From Stentor coeruleus (Eukaryota > Ciliophora > Heterotrichea > Heterotrichida > Stentoridae): 64,000 nt of DNA. The translations under genes and the position numbers were made by a program. The notes beneath the pieces were generated by a model. That model ran no database searches. It had not been told where the DNA came from and worked only from the letters and a program-made list of their open reading frames with translations. The stretch is taken from contig MPUH01000318.1 of the NCBI GenBank assembly GCA_001970955.1, forward strand, positions 1-64,000. Direction: 5' to 3'. This document shows positions 9,393 to 19,078 of this stretch, one piece after another (position 1 is the first letter of the stretch; each line of letters begins with the position of its first letter).

Positions 9393-10667
9393 ATGCTCTA
9401 CCAAAAACAAAAAGCAAACCCAAGATCCCCGCTTACAGTTATAAGAAACCAAATCAGAAGTACTTTTCAAACTAGTTCAAGTAGATCAGTATCAAGAAGT
9501 CCTTCTTTCTCACCAGTTTCCCGCAATCTGAAATGTGCATCCAAAGACTATTCATCATATATTCCTGTACGTTCATTATCCAAAAGTGAAAACACTAAGC
9601 CAACATCAGCAACCGCTACCCATATGGAACTAAAAAACAAACGAAAACACTTAGTAAGCGAAAGCAAAAAACTTGAAGAAAAACTAAGAGAAATGAAAAA
9701 ACGTGTAGAAACAGAAGTTCGTAATAGTAGGACAGTACATAAAAAAATCCCCCGTTCTCATTATTCTCTAATGTTTCAAAAAATAAAAAAAGTTTTTACT
9801 GCAAGTACCAAAAAAACCATAAAATATAGTTTTGGGAAAATCAAAGCTAAAGCAGTTTTTATGCAGAATATTGAAAACAATAGAATTGAAAGGTTTAAAA
9901 AAAGGGTTTTAGCAAAAGTTTTTAGAGAAATGACTCAGATGTTTATGCCATTAATAGAAAAAAGAAGGGCACAAATGAAAATTGCGAAAAGACATCATAG
10001 ATTACAGATGCTTATATGCTGTATAAGTAAATGGCAAGAGTTTATTAATGAAGAAAAGCTGAAACCAGAAGATAAGTCTTATATTGAAGAGATGGATAGT
10101 TTATTACAGAGTTTTATTAATGAGTCACAAAGCCCGATTATCCCTGAGAACCAATGTTCTAATAGATGTATATATAAGCTAACCCCAGCAAGTCCATTGA
10201 ATAATTCTTCTAATGTTACACCAAACCGTGTACTTGATAACTCTATACTCAAAGACTACTCACCAGTAAGCAAAATAATAATCCCTGAAAAACTCGACTT
10301 TGATTCTTCACATCTTTTCTCTTTCAGAGAAACTGAAGTGAGTGAGCTTGAACTTATCGCAATCCAACATCACAAGAATTCTTTACTTGTAAATTTTATT
10401 TAGTTTTATAAAGGACTTATACCTTGGAAAGATTATATGAAAAAAGCTAATAAAAAATACACAAAAATCATCATAGCACAAGAACATTATGGAAAAAAAG
10501 TTCTTGGTAAATGCTTCCATGGGCTTTTATTGCATTTTGTTAAAGCTAATTCTGACCCATATAAAGAAATTGTAGAGAATTTCAGAAAGGTAAAAATTAT
10601 ATAGTGTACTTTAATTATGAAAGCTTTAAAAGGTTGGAATGAAGCTATACAGATTAAAAGTGATTAG
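9393..10667 (+). CDS. Sfi1-like / centrin-binding repeat protein, three exons
   Basis: Exons 9393-10388, 10404-10589 and 10605-10667 join to 414 codons-worth of protein. The introns (GTAAATTTTATTTAG and GTAAAAATTATATAG) are both 15 nt and remove in-frame stops; the frame continues sensibly across both (phase 0). The open frame reaches back to 9180 but only from a TTG, so I chose ATG 9393, just before a basic, Ser-rich leader. The middle and end carry amphipathic helices with W/F spaced as in Sfi1 or HsSfi1-type repeats (ICCISKWQEF, CFHGLLLHFVKA, MKALKGWNEAI). Such proteins bind centrin along contractile or centrosomal fibres, which would suit Stentor myonemes or basal bodies. The family call is tentative; the gene structure is firm. 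Confidence 0.7.
10389..10403 (+). other. 15-nt intron
   Basis: GTAAATTTTATTTAG, phase 0. Removing it deletes the TAG stop at 10401-10403 and continues the helical protein. Confidence 0.85.
10590..10604 (+). other. 15-nt intron
   Basis: GTAAAAATTATATAG, phase 0, removing an in-frame TAG. The following exon adds 20 residues ending TAG 10665-10667. Confidence 0.85.
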
Positions 10668-10794
10668 ATAATTTAATAATTTTCATTTGAAAATAAGAAT
10701 TGTAAGAAATATTTACAATAGAAAATCATAACTTTTTTTTATATGAAATTATGCTTATTTTAGTAAATCGTGAAGATATTTAACATTTTTTGAA

Positions 10795-11787
10795 CTAGTT
10801 TAGAAGGGTGCAACCTTTAGAGTACTTTTCTCTACTCTCGCAGCAAGTCCACCATTTGATGACATGATTCCATTTTCCACTATGACACATTGTTCTCCAT
10901 TCTTCAATTTCTTCATATAAAGATTCTTTGAATTTTAAAAACTCTTCAACTTCCGCCTTTTTATTTTGCGCTTCTTGCATAAGTTCTTCAAGGTCAGCTT
11001 GCAGGTCGATATGTATTTGGCTTCGAGCTTCTCCAATAATATTAACAAATTCTTTTAGATATTCATCTGGCAATTTTGTATCTAAAATAGTTTTAAAGTT
11101 CAAAACTAAATTGCAGATCTCACTACATATAACAGGCCCTCGTGTAGCTTTGTTTTTTTTAACGAAAACTGCATTACAGACTGGATTTATGCATTTGACT
11201 TCAGAATATTCGCAGTCTTTCTCATGTTCACTTATATTACTAATCCTCCCAATATATTCACATCCAGAATTCTCATAACAGCATTTTATCTTAAGTTTCA
11301 TATAAGACATTAAGGCAAATTTCGAAGGCTGGTTCACTTGTAAACTCTCACAACCAAAAGGACATAAAAATACTGTATTAACACATCCTTTACACATTAA
11401 ATTCTGACAATATATACATTCTTGAGGCTTATTAACTACTTTTTTGCAAAATGGACATTTAAAAAAATCATCAACTTCCCCAGCAAACCTTTCTAATGGA
11501 TAACCTTCGTTATTAAAACAACTAAAGTCTTCATCTGTTAATGTTTCAATTGTATTTATAAGTTGTGTTTCTATACTTGAAAACATGTTTATATAAGTGT
11601 TTATTGAAGATCTTTCACTTATTTGATCTTCATAATAACCTTGTGGTGTTGGTGATCGAATAAGTTTTGAATATGTTGCAACTGATACAAATACTGGAGG
11701 GAGAATTGGACTATGCAAAAATGTGAAGTGTTTGTAGTTTAAAGTTTGATTTGAAGGTAAGATTTTTCCTGATATGGTTTTATCCAT
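10795..11787 (-). CDS. RING / TRAF-type zinc finger protein, probable E3 ligase
   Basis: 330 residues from ATG 11785-11787. Residues about 110-150 form a Cys-rich RING-like module (CPFC...CIYC...CKGC...CPFGC). This is followed by TRAF-type zinc finger sequence (KCCYENSGCEYIG, SEHEKDCEYSEVKC). A coiled coil of about 60 residues comes next, and the tail holds an odd Trp/Cys cluster (WNHVIKWWTCCE). The order RING, TRAF finger, coiled coil is that of TRAF-like ubiquitin ligases; no MATH domain is present. The RING lacks the usual histidine position, so ligase activity is inferred only. The upstream flank (11788-11950) is C-rich on the sense strand. Confidence 0.7.
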   Translation of the reverse strand: MDKTISGKILPSNQTLNYKHFTFLHSPILPPVFVSVATYSKLIRSPTPQGYYEDQISERSSINTYINMFSSIETQLINTIETLTDEDFSCFNNEGYPLERFAGEVDDFFKCPFCKKVVNKPQECIYCQNLMCKGCVNTVFLCPFGCESLQVNQPSKFALMSYMKLKIKCCYENSGCEYIGRISNISEHEKDCEYSEVKCINPVCNAVFVKKNKATRGPVICSEICNLVLNFKTILDTKLPDEYLKEFVNIIGEARSQIHIDLQADLEELMQEAQNKKAEVEEFLKFKESLYEEIEEWRTMCHSGKWNHVIKWWTCCESREKYSKGCTLLN

Positions 11788-12959
11788 TGTTAAGTTATTT
11801 TTACTTTTGAAAATTTGTAAGATGTTTAAGTGTAGTTGAATAAAATTTGGAGTTTATGTTTGAATAATAAAAGGTTAGGTTTAGAGATTGTGAAAAGATT
11901 ATGAGATATGGGATATAAAAAACTTAAATTACTGGATAAGAGGATTTGAATTTGCTAGGGAAAGTTTGTATGATTTTGTGGTAATTTTGAATGTTTTTAT
12001 GATTGTGATTATGGTTTTAAGTATGAGTATTTTTAGATTGTGATTTTTTATGCTGGTCTGATAATATGTATGTAGTCTTTTTAGGAAGATTTTTCGATAT
12101 TTATATACATTTTTTAAGAATGCTAGTATTATAAATAAATAAATACTTATTATGCTTTTTTTCATTCATTCACAAAGAAAATCTTGTTTGCATAATCTCT
12201 TGATCTTAAAAACCTTATTTTCATACTAAATCTCATCTATATACTACAATAACAACAACTCCTAATACATGATTCCATTTATATTTCTCTTATTAACATA
12301 ATATATTTTACATCTTCTACAAAAGAACTTATTCACTATACTTAATTCTCCAAAATCATGCTTAAAAAAAAATTATTATTATGAATATAAACTTAAAACC
12401 ATAAAATTCATATCATCAAAACTTAATTCAATAATCATACCAAAATCTCATGATAAATTAAATAATCCTAAAATTTATGTTACTTTCACAAACACAATTC
12501 TCTCTAAGTTTGTCTTAAAAAGTATTACTTCTGGTTGATTAAGCCTCCCACTATATCCACAAGAAAAAAGAATCAAATATCCAACATTATCATATTCAAA
12601 ATTATGTCTAAAAATACTGATTTCTTCACGGTGAGATAAAAATTCCCAGAAATCCTTTCTTCACAAGCAACCTGATTTCTCAAATAAACCACAATTTTCT
12701 CGATAAACATTTTTTTAAATTTTTCACTTCTCTACAAATTCTAATAATAACAGTATTACTTAAATATTCATATAATTTTTTTAATAAATCATATCAATCA
12801 TCCTACAAAAATACCTTCTCACCTTTTATATATATAAAAATATACTCTATAAGTCCATAAAAAAACATTGATCTTTGATAATATATAATATTCTAACCAT
12901 TTACTTTGATAATAAGCAAATTCACATAACCTAATATTTAATTTACAAATTTATACAAG
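11788..12959. other. Gene-free stretch
   Basis: G-rich on the plus strand up to about 12060, which is the upstream flank of the minus-strand RING gene. From about 12170 it becomes C-rich and G-poor. A 78-codon open frame on the minus strand (11929-12165) has low-complexity hydrophobic content and is probably chance. Nothing else seen. Confidence 0.5.
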
Positions 12960-13143
12960 TTAGTGCAAATTTTGTTCTTCTTATGATAGTCCATTTCGGT
13001 TTTTTATAACTTTGAATACCGTAATTTGTTATTTCTCTGAACTGATTTGACCTTGAAGTATTTTTACCAGATTTCTATATATGCTACTAGAATTTTTTTC
13101 CCAGATGATCTAGTAGGAAATCGAATGCTACACAAATTGCACT
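12960..13143 (+). ncRNA. Candidate structured RNA, identity unknown
   Basis: About 185 bases whose ends pair: AGTGCAAATTTTGT (12962-12975) against ACAAATTGCACT (13132-13143). Inside, GATTTC...CTACTAGA (13070-13091) pairs with TCTAGTAG-GAAATC (13109-13122), giving 14 bp with an 8-nt bulge and a 17-nt loop holding a T-run. A weaker CGGT/ACCG hairpin lies near 12997-13022. The block lacks the strong C-over-G skew of its surroundings and has no open frame. Strand is a guess. It does not match the core motifs I know for U1, U2, U4, U5, U6, SRP or RNase P RNA. Confidence 0.4.
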
Positions 13144-13377
13144 CAAAATTATCTTGATTCTCTGTATCACACACCTAATTTACACTAAAAATCTAAATTT
13201 TTTAAAACTATCATAAACACAACAAACATAAACTACTATTAAAATTACCCTAAAAATTCTATCATCAACCTTAAACCCAAAAAACTAAAAATCTTTTTTT
13301 CTTCACAATCTTCTCAACAAAAAATCAGCACTTTAAATAAAAAAACCTCTTCCAAAAATGTATTTGGTTAATAATAA

Positions 13378-13968
13378 ATATTTAATGAAGACACTCAATT
13401 TGGTAAGAAATTCAGGATAATCACAGCAATAGAAAAAGATGACATACGACTCTTAGTCTATCTTCTTCAATCTCAAAATCATCCACCAGAAAAACCAGTT
13501 GACAAACTAGGAAATAATATTTTCCATATATCGTGTAGTATTGGTACTTTACAAATGGTTCAATTTATTTATAACACTTATCATTTAGATATTCAAGCAT
13601 ATAATACTGATGGAATGAATTCAATGCATTTAGCCGCATGTGCTGCTAAGCTTGATATAATAAAATGGCTTGATGAACATGGGGTAAAATGTCATTCAAA
13701 AACTCTTTTTTATCGTAGGACTTCTCATGATATAATATGTCATATGCTTAAAAATCATGAACCACCTGATGGGTATAAGGTATTGACAAAACCTTTAATA
13801 AAAAAACTTATAGAAATAAGAAGGTTTTTACAAGAAAAATACTTTCAAGATATGAGAGGATTTGAAGTAAGGAAGTTCTTTTGGATTTATTTGAAATTGA
13901 AGGAAAAAGAGGTAAGTATTGGAAAGTTGACTACTGGGATTGTACAGGAGATAAGTAGATTTATATGA
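13378..13968 (+). CDS. Ankyrin-repeat protein, 5' end unresolved
   Basis: The frame is open from 13378 to TGA 13966-13968 (about 196 residues). The first ATG in this frame is at 13555, but the sequence before it is plainly coding and ankyrin-like (IITAIEKDDIRLLVYLLQ, then NIFHISCSIGTLQMVQFIY), and is followed by a second unit with MNSMHLAACAAKLDIIKWL. No ATG lies between the upstream TAA (13375-13377) and 13555, so the true start must lie in an upstream exon, in an error, or the gene is damaged. I could not find a 15-nt intron that repairs it. The C-terminal half is basic and without a known domain. Confidence 0.6.
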   Translation: MFNEDTQFGKKFRIITAIEKDDIRLLVYLLQSQNHPPEKPVDKLGNNIFHISCSIGTLQMVQFIYNTYHLDIQAYNTDGMNSMHLAACAAKLDIIKWLDEHGVKCHSKTLFYRRTSHDIICHMLKNHEPPDGYKVLTKPLIKKLIEIRRFLQEKYFQDMRGFEVRKFFWIYLKLKEKEVSIGKLTTGIVQEISRFI

Positions 13969-14665
13969 TTTATTAAGGTTTATATGAGGGTTTGGATAAT
14001 TTTTGAAGTTTTTTTAGAGGGTGTATAATGAGATGTGGTAGGATTTTAAGGTTTTTGAGGTGAGGATTTGGATTTTTGTTGTGGATATATACTAAACAAC
14101 TTTCAAGTAAGATATGTATAATAATTATTATCTCTATAATATTTTTATTAAACAATACTCAAATATCAATTTAAACCTAACAATAAACCACATACATTTA
14201 TATAAGAGATCCAGTGAATTTATACCCAATCCACATCTCAAAAAACCCACCCTTTTTCTACCAAACCAGAAAGCACAAAACCCAAAAATCTCCTCCTAAA
14301 TCTTTCACACTTCAAACCAAAACAGAAACCATCACAAATCTTTATGAACAAAACTCTCAAACCGAAAAAACCTTGAAAAAACCCAAAAATCCCAAAAAAA
14401 TCCCTTTATGCAAAATTTACAATTTGCCGGCAAAACCAACTTTCCACAAACTTCGCTAAAAATCCTACACAATCTCTTAAATTCTTCCTCAATCTTATTA
14501 CAATAACATCCTTAAAAAACCCTAAACCAAATCATTCTCACACAACCTAACACATAAAAAAATCCCAAAAAAATCCTATACCCAAAACCTGACACCCAAA
14601 GCTAAAAACCAACACAAAACCACAAAACCAAAATTCTTAAATGATTTTAAAAAATTAATTAATCT
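13969..14665. other. Intergenic, convergent
   Basis: About 700 bases between convergent ankyrin and H3 genes. 13970-14090 is G-rich and 14160-14640 strongly C-rich on the plus strand, so each half is G-rich in the sense of the gene it follows. Short open frames here are low-complexity and not credible. Confidence 0.6.
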
Positions 14666-15082
14666 TTAAGCTCTTTCTCCTCTAATTCTTCTGGCTAATT
14701 GCATATCTCTTGGCATGATAGTCACTCTCTTAGCATGTATAGCACAAAGATTTGTGTCTTCAAATAATCCAACAAGGTATGCTTCAGCAGCTTCTTGTAA
14801 AGCTAAAACAGCTGAGCTTTGGAATCTTAAGTCAGTTTTGTATTCTTGGGCAATTTCTCTAACAAGTCTTTGGAAAGGTAGTTTACGGACAAGAAGTTCA
14901 GTGGATTTTTGATATTTTCTGATTTCTCTTAAAGCAACAGTCCCTGGTCTAAATCTGTGAGGTTTTTTAACACCTGATGTTGTGCTTGTGGCTGTCACTT
15001 TTTTAGCTGCTTTGGTTGCTAAGTGTTTTTTAGGGGTTTTTCCTGCTGGGGTCTTTCTTGCGGTTTGCTTTGTACGAGCCAT
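14666..15082 (-). CDS. Histone H3 with divergent N-terminal tail
   Basis: 138 residues from ATG 15080-15082. The histone fold is near canonical ([18 protein letters not shown], then [16 protein letters not shown], and the final ARRIRGERA). The tail keeps K4, R8, K9, K14, K23 and K27, but Ser10 is Thr and Thr11 is Pro (ARKTPAGK). R26 is Lys, Ser28 is Val, and two extra residues lie before VKKPHR. H3 packages DNA in nucleosomes; S10 and S28 are the mitotic phosphorylation sites in most eukaryotes. No intron. No histone-type 3' stem-loop was noticed. Confidence 0.97.
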   Translation of the reverse strand: MARTKQTARKTPAGKTPKKHLATKAAKKVTATSTTSGVKKPHRFRPGTVALREIRKYQKSTELLVRKLPFQRLVREIAQEYKTDLRFQSSAVLALQEAAEAYLVGLFEDTNLCAIHAKRVTIMPRDMQLARRIRGERA

Positions 15083-15581
15083 TATTAGAGTTTAAATTAA
15101 TCCGGTGCTTTTATATGTGAGGATTAGATAGGATTTTCGCAATCTTGAATATGATTGGGAGATGATAAAAATGGTAAGGGTATAGAAAAAGTGAATATAT
15201 AGGATTAGGTTTGAAGGGGTTTAATGATTTAGAAGATATTTTGTATGAGAATTAAGATGTTTAGGGAAAGGATATGAAATTTTGAGATGGTTGTGAAAGA
15301 AAATAAGTTTTTGGGTTAGGATTAGGATAGGATTATTATGTAGTTGAAGTGTTAAGCAATATAAAAAAAGTCTTATATTGTGATAAAACTACATTCAAAC
15401 GTTTTCCTCTTATCATTTTTTCCCAAAAAACACTTAACTTTATATTTTTCTCATATAAAAAATACAAATTTTCTTTTATTTCTACTAAACCTAATGAACT
15501 TTCCCCAACACAAAATCCAAAATCACAGTTTTTCTTAATTTTTCAGCTTAAAATACAATATTTCCAAACATAATATAAGAA
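15083..15581. other. Divergent promoter region of H3 and the next gene
   Basis: About 500 bases. 15110-15345 is G-rich on the plus strand (C-rich upstream of H3 in its sense) and 15380-15560 is C-rich upstream of the plus-strand gene. An open frame from a GTG at 15349 is not credible as a gene. Confidence 0.5.
15108..15115 (-). promoter_or_regulatory. Possible TATA element of histone H3
   Basis: TATAAAAG on the minus strand, about 26-33 bases before the H3 ATG. TATA-like strings are common in AT-rich DNA, so support is weak. Confidence 0.25.
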
Positions 15582-17348
15582 ATGACAACATATAAAAAAC
15601 CAACCAAGCTAGTCCCATTGAACTTTTATAGCCCATATCAAACTTTTAGAGAAACCCGACGTTTGATATCTCGTGACAAAATTTCTCTTCACAAAAAGTT
15701 TTATGGTGAAACTGAAAGCCAAAGAGAAGGATCAATATCGTTAATGAATAGTTGCGTTAGAAGTTTTACTTGGATGTATCGTTCCCCAGCAAGAAGGGTG
15801 ACAAGTTTTCATGTAGAACAATCATTAGGGAAAGACCGAAAACCTAAAACAAAACAGTTATCAAAGACTTTTGAGTTACCAAAACAAGAAACTATAAAAC
15901 AAGTTATTACTAGAAAACCAACTATTTCTATGCATAAAATGCAAGAACTTGATCTTAAAAGCACAAGTTTGACTGATACGATATCGAAAGGAAGTTTAGT
16001 TTTTACATCTGCTATGGTTGTTAAAGAAAAAGAATCCTTGATGATACCGATTTCAGATTTGAAGGAGTTTTTATTTGTTCCTGAAGGGGAACTTATATAT
16101 AACCTATCTTTGTCGATAAAGAATTTTTCATGGGCTTTAGGGAATGGCTTGTATTCTAATTACTCTGAAGTGGGTTATGATTATAAGTCCCCGTTTTACT
16201 TACCAAACATGCAGATATCGGTTTTTTTGATCAAAGCTAAAGCGGTTTATGCTAGGCAGTTAGGGAAAATTATAACAGCTTTGGAGAGTAAAGGGCTTAT
16301 TATGAAACTTTTTAGGTATCTTAACGGAAGCATCCCTGATATCTTAATGGCCTGGGAGGGTTGTGAAGCAAAAGCCATAAGCCAAAAGATATCAGAATCC
16401 TTTAACACTGAATTTTTCCACTTCCTAACACCTGACGAAGAAACAAAATACCTCGAGCCAGAAGATATAAAATTACTAGACGACTACCAAATCCCTAGTG
16501 CAACTTTTAATATCAAAANCGAATCCTTTAACACTGAATTTTTCCACTTCCTAACACCTGACGAAGAAACAAAATACCTTGAGCCAGAAGATATAAAATT
16601 ACTAGACGACTACCAAATCCCTAGTGCAACTTTTAATATCAAAAACCAATACTACAAATTCATATACCCAAAAGTATCTTTTTCCGGTACAAACAAAAGT
16701 TACTCAGTCCCNAACCAATACTACAAATTCATATACCCAAAAGTATCTTTTTCCGGTACAAACAAAAGTTACTCAGTCCCACTTGGAGCTTTAAAACTAA
16801 TGCTCGAAACTTCATTTACAGGCTGGGCTGAAGGTTGGTCTAAAAGGTTTGAATATCGTTTTCCTCCAAGAAGAGCAGGTCAAGAAACCAGTACACTTAA
16901 AGCTAACATCAATCTAAAAGATCAACCTTGTGTTTTAACTTTAAACTCATATGAAATATCTATATCAAACGAAGAACTTGAAGCTTCATTTGCCTTTAAA
17001 ATCAATGACCTCGAGTATATTTTCAAAAATCTAGGCCCAGACCTTGTCCCATCTCTAACAAATCAAGCTAAGCTTATAAGTAAAGAAGTAAGAAATAGAA
17101 TACTTTGGGACTTATCTATAGAAATCCATAACCTTCCTCCAATAACAAAAGGTGAAGTCCCAACATCTTATTCAGTAAAAATTGATAATAAAAATTTCAG
17201 ATGTAAATTCATATCACCTTGGGTTGAATTATACAAACCTCATACAGGAGAAACTTTAACTTATGCTTTACGTAATAAAGATGTGGCAAAAATCATAGAA
17301 AAGAATTTTATTGATTGGGAAGAACTGGTTTTAAAGCATTTTACTTAA
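15582..17348 (+). CDS. Uncharacterised protein, distorted by two assembly joints
   Basis: From ATG 15582 to TAA 17346-17348, nominally 588 residues. Two single N bases (16519 and 16712) each follow a segment that is repeated just after them (126 and 69 bp offsets, both multiples of three). If the joints are overlapping contig ends, the true protein is about 523 residues. The N-terminal 130 residues are basic; the rest is a mixed alpha/beta sequence with an internal resemblance between two halves (IPISDLKEFLFVPEGELIYN near 160 and similar hydrophobic blocks later). No domain is recognised. It ends only 27 bases before the ArfGAP-fold gene. Confidence 0.7.
   Translation: MTTYKKPTKLVPLNFYSPYQTFRETRRLISRDKISLHKKFYGETESQREGSISLMNSCVRSFTWMYRSPARRVTSFHVEQSLGKDRKPKTKQLSKTFELPKQETIKQVITRKPTISMHKMQELDLKSTSLTDTISKGSLVFTSAMVVKEKESLMIPISDLKEFLFVPEGELIYNLSLSIKNFSWALGNGLYSNYSEVGYDYKSPFYLPNMQISVFLIKAKAVYARQLGKIITALESKGLIMKLFRYLNGSIPDILMAWEGCEAKAISQKISESFNTEFFHFLTPDEETKYLEPEDIKLLDDYQIPSATFNIKXESFNTEFFHFLTPDEETKYLEPEDIKLLDDYQIPSATFNIKNQYYKFIYPKVSFSGTNKSYSVXNQYYKFIYPKVSFSGTNKSYSVPLGALKLMLETSFTGWAEGWSKRFEYRFPPRRAGQETSTLKANINLKDQPCVLTLNSYEISISNEELEASFAFKINDLEYIFKNLGPDLVPSLTNQAKLISKEVRNRILWDLSIEIHNLPPITKGEVPTSYSVKIDNKNFRCKFISPWVELYKPHTGETLTYALRNKDVAKIIEKNFIDWEELVLKHFT
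16395..16645 (+). other. Single-N assembly joint with duplicated flanks
   Basis: About 124 bases before N16519 (from 16395) recur after it from 16521 with one visible difference (cctcgagcc versus ccttgagcc). This is typical of two overlapping contig ends or two alleles placed end to end. Confidence 0.9.
16644..16781 (+). other. Single-N assembly joint with duplicated flanks
   Basis: The 68 bases 16644-16711 before N16712 recur from 16713, identical as far as read. Confidence 0.9.
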
Positions 17349-17375
17349 TTTTCATAGTTTTTTATTATAATTTAT

Positions 17376-18113
17376 ATGATATCACGTACTAGTATTGATC
17401 AAGTTTTTGTAAGGCTTCAAGAAGATATTGAGAATTGCTCATGTGCTGATTGTAATTGCCCTTCACCTGTGTTTGCTTCAGTTTCTCATGGGACTTTTAT
17501 ATGCTCTATGTGTGCTGCTTTACATAATAATTTAGGGAATCTTTCGGAAATCAGGAGCTTGTTGAGTAATGACTGGACTTTAGCGGAACTTAAAAGAATG
17601 GTTTCAGGTGGGAATAGTGCGTTAAAGGAATTTGTGATACATTATGAGATTAATGATTTACCTATACATGATAAGTATAAAACTAGAGCTTTAGCTTTAT
17701 ATAGGAGAATGCTTACGGAGATTGCATTAGGAAAAAGTTTTGATGAAGAACTTTTAAGTGTTGAAGAAGGAAAGATAAGTATAGATGTAGATGAAGAAAA
17801 CAACTGGTTTAAAGGAATTTATAGCAGAACAAAAACTATTGGAGGCCAAGCCCTTCAACACTTAGATCAATTTTCTGAGAAAACAGGACTCAAAAGTGCT
17901 ACAGAAAAAATTATTAAAGAGATGAAAATTGAAGAAATCAAAGGAAAAACTTCTGCTGTCTTTGAAAACATAGCAGGAAAGGTGAAAATTAACTTTGGGA
18001 AAGTTAGTGATAAGACTATTAAATTGAAAGAAGACACCTTTGCTTTGCTTAAAGATATAGAAGAATCTATTGAAAGCGGTATAGCAAAAGCACGGAACAA
18101 AATAACTAATTAA
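17376..18113 (+). CDS. ArfGAP-fold protein lacking the arginine finger
   Basis: 245 residues from ATG 17376. Residues 15-120 match the ArfGAP zinc domain: C23-x2-C26-x16-C43-x2-C46, with the conserved spacing and context (ASVSHGTFICSMC, LGNLSEIRSLLSNDW, GGN). In active ArfGAPs the second pair is followed by C-S-G-x-H-R, where the arginine completes GTP hydrolysis by Arf. Here the residues are CAALHNN, with Asn51 at that place, so GAP activity is probably lost while the fold remains. The C-terminal 100 residues are amphipathic helices that could bind membranes, as in ARFGAP1-3. The gene begins 27 bases after the previous stop. Confidence 0.8.
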   Translation: MISRTSIDQVFVRLQEDIENCSCADCNCPSPVFASVSHGTFICSMCAALHNNLGNLSEIRSLLSNDWTLAELKRMVSGGNSALKEFVIHYEINDLPIHDKYKTRALALYRRMLTEIALGKSFDEELLSVEEGKISIDVDEENNWFKGIYSRTKTIGGQALQHLDQFSEKTGLKSATEKIIKEMKIEEIKGKTSAVFENIAGKVKINFGKVSDKTIKLKEDTFALLKDIEESIESGIAKARNKITN

Positions 18114-18562
18114 TGTATTTGAAAAACAATAATCATATATATAATAAACAATAAACCTATAAAAAAAGGTACATTTTATAAGAAGTAAAATTATTTCAAT
18201 TAGAGGAAGATTATGTAATGGGCGAATATTGCTCTTTCCACGCTATTTTTTTATCTTTAAGTCTTATAATATTATTTTGAAAACTGTAAAACTTTAAATA
18301 AATATATCTAGAAAGAAATATTTTTAAATAGAAAACCAGAGAAGAATCTGAGAATGAAACTTTCTAGGATATTAATCTTTTGAAGTTAACCAAAAAGATT
18401 GCATCTCTATAAATGCTACTATTATGAGTAGATTAAAGATCAATGGTAAAGAGACAAGCAAATTAGAGGATTTTTATTAAATGAATTTAATGAAAGATTT
18501 CAGAAGCTTTATATAAAATTTTAAAATAATATTCCAACTAGTATAATTAAAATGCAGGGTAG
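18114..18562. other. Gene-free stretch before a decayed protease-like frame
   Basis: About 450 AT-rich bases with many stops in all frames and no C or G skew. It may hold the eroded 5' half of the protease-like gene that follows, but no recognisable motif is left. Confidence 0.4.
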
Positions 18563-19078
18563 ATAAGAAATTATGGCGAAATCATCAATTGCAATGAAAA
18601 AATTGTAGAAATTTCTTGTAGTACTACGAGTAGAATGAATGGTTCACCTATTATTAATCAGGGAAAGTACATTGGTGTTTATGTAGGTGAGCCAGCTTTA
18701 CCAGGACAAAAGGAACTTTTAGATTCCATTAAGTTTATTAGATCAGAAAAATATTCAGAGATTTTAAATGTACTTTTGTCAACTGTAGTTTACGAAAATT
18801 TTTATGATGATCCTATTTTTCATGATTTCTTTAGGGCATCTCAATTTCAATTATTGTTTCTGCTTTCAAAATTACAAAGGGGCAGTCTTTTAACAAACTT
18901 AGAAAATAACGATCTTGAGTACTTTAATCGATACCCTAATAGAAAAGCAGCTAGCCTTAATAAGCTTTTGTTTATCATCAATAACTTGCTCCACGAATTA
19001 GTTTGGGTCTATAAAAATCGGTTGAATTATGTGGCAAACATAGGAATCAGTTATAAAATAGTATTTTTAGACAAATAG
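18563..19078 (+). pseudogene. Trypsin-like protease C-terminal remnant
   Basis: The frame is open from 18563 to TAG 19076-19078 (171 codons); the first ATG is at 18635, inside the conserved part. The sequence ISCSTTSRMNGSPIINQG followed by IGVYVGE matches the active-site strand of S1-type proteases (consensus ...C.T..GMSGSP....G..iGvH.G). The catalytic serine position is Asn, and the half with His and Asp is missing. The upstream 450 bases are full of stops. This is best read as a decayed or strongly shortened member of the family of the gene at 54530-55486. A small functional non-enzymatic protein is the alternative. Confidence 0.5.

Noticed and set aside
11929-12165. 78-codon minus-strand open frame, ATG start
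   Set aside because: Low-complexity Ile/Lys/Leu content typical of AT-rich noncoding DNA, no domain, and it lies in the C-rich upstream flank of the RING gene.
14114-14459. Overlapping short frames rich in Pro/Thr/Lys
   Set aside because: They reflect the C-rich 3' flank of histone H3 and not a protein; no ATG-led conserved peptide.
15349-15573. 74-codon plus-strand open frame before the uncharacterised gene
   Set aside because: Starts at GTG, composition is Phe/Lys/Ser-rich junk, and it overlaps the expected promoter region.
17346-17376. Possible fusion of the uncharacterised gene with the ArfGAP-fold gene
   Set aside because: Only 27 bases separate them but no GT...AG of 15-16 nt removes the stop and joins the frames.
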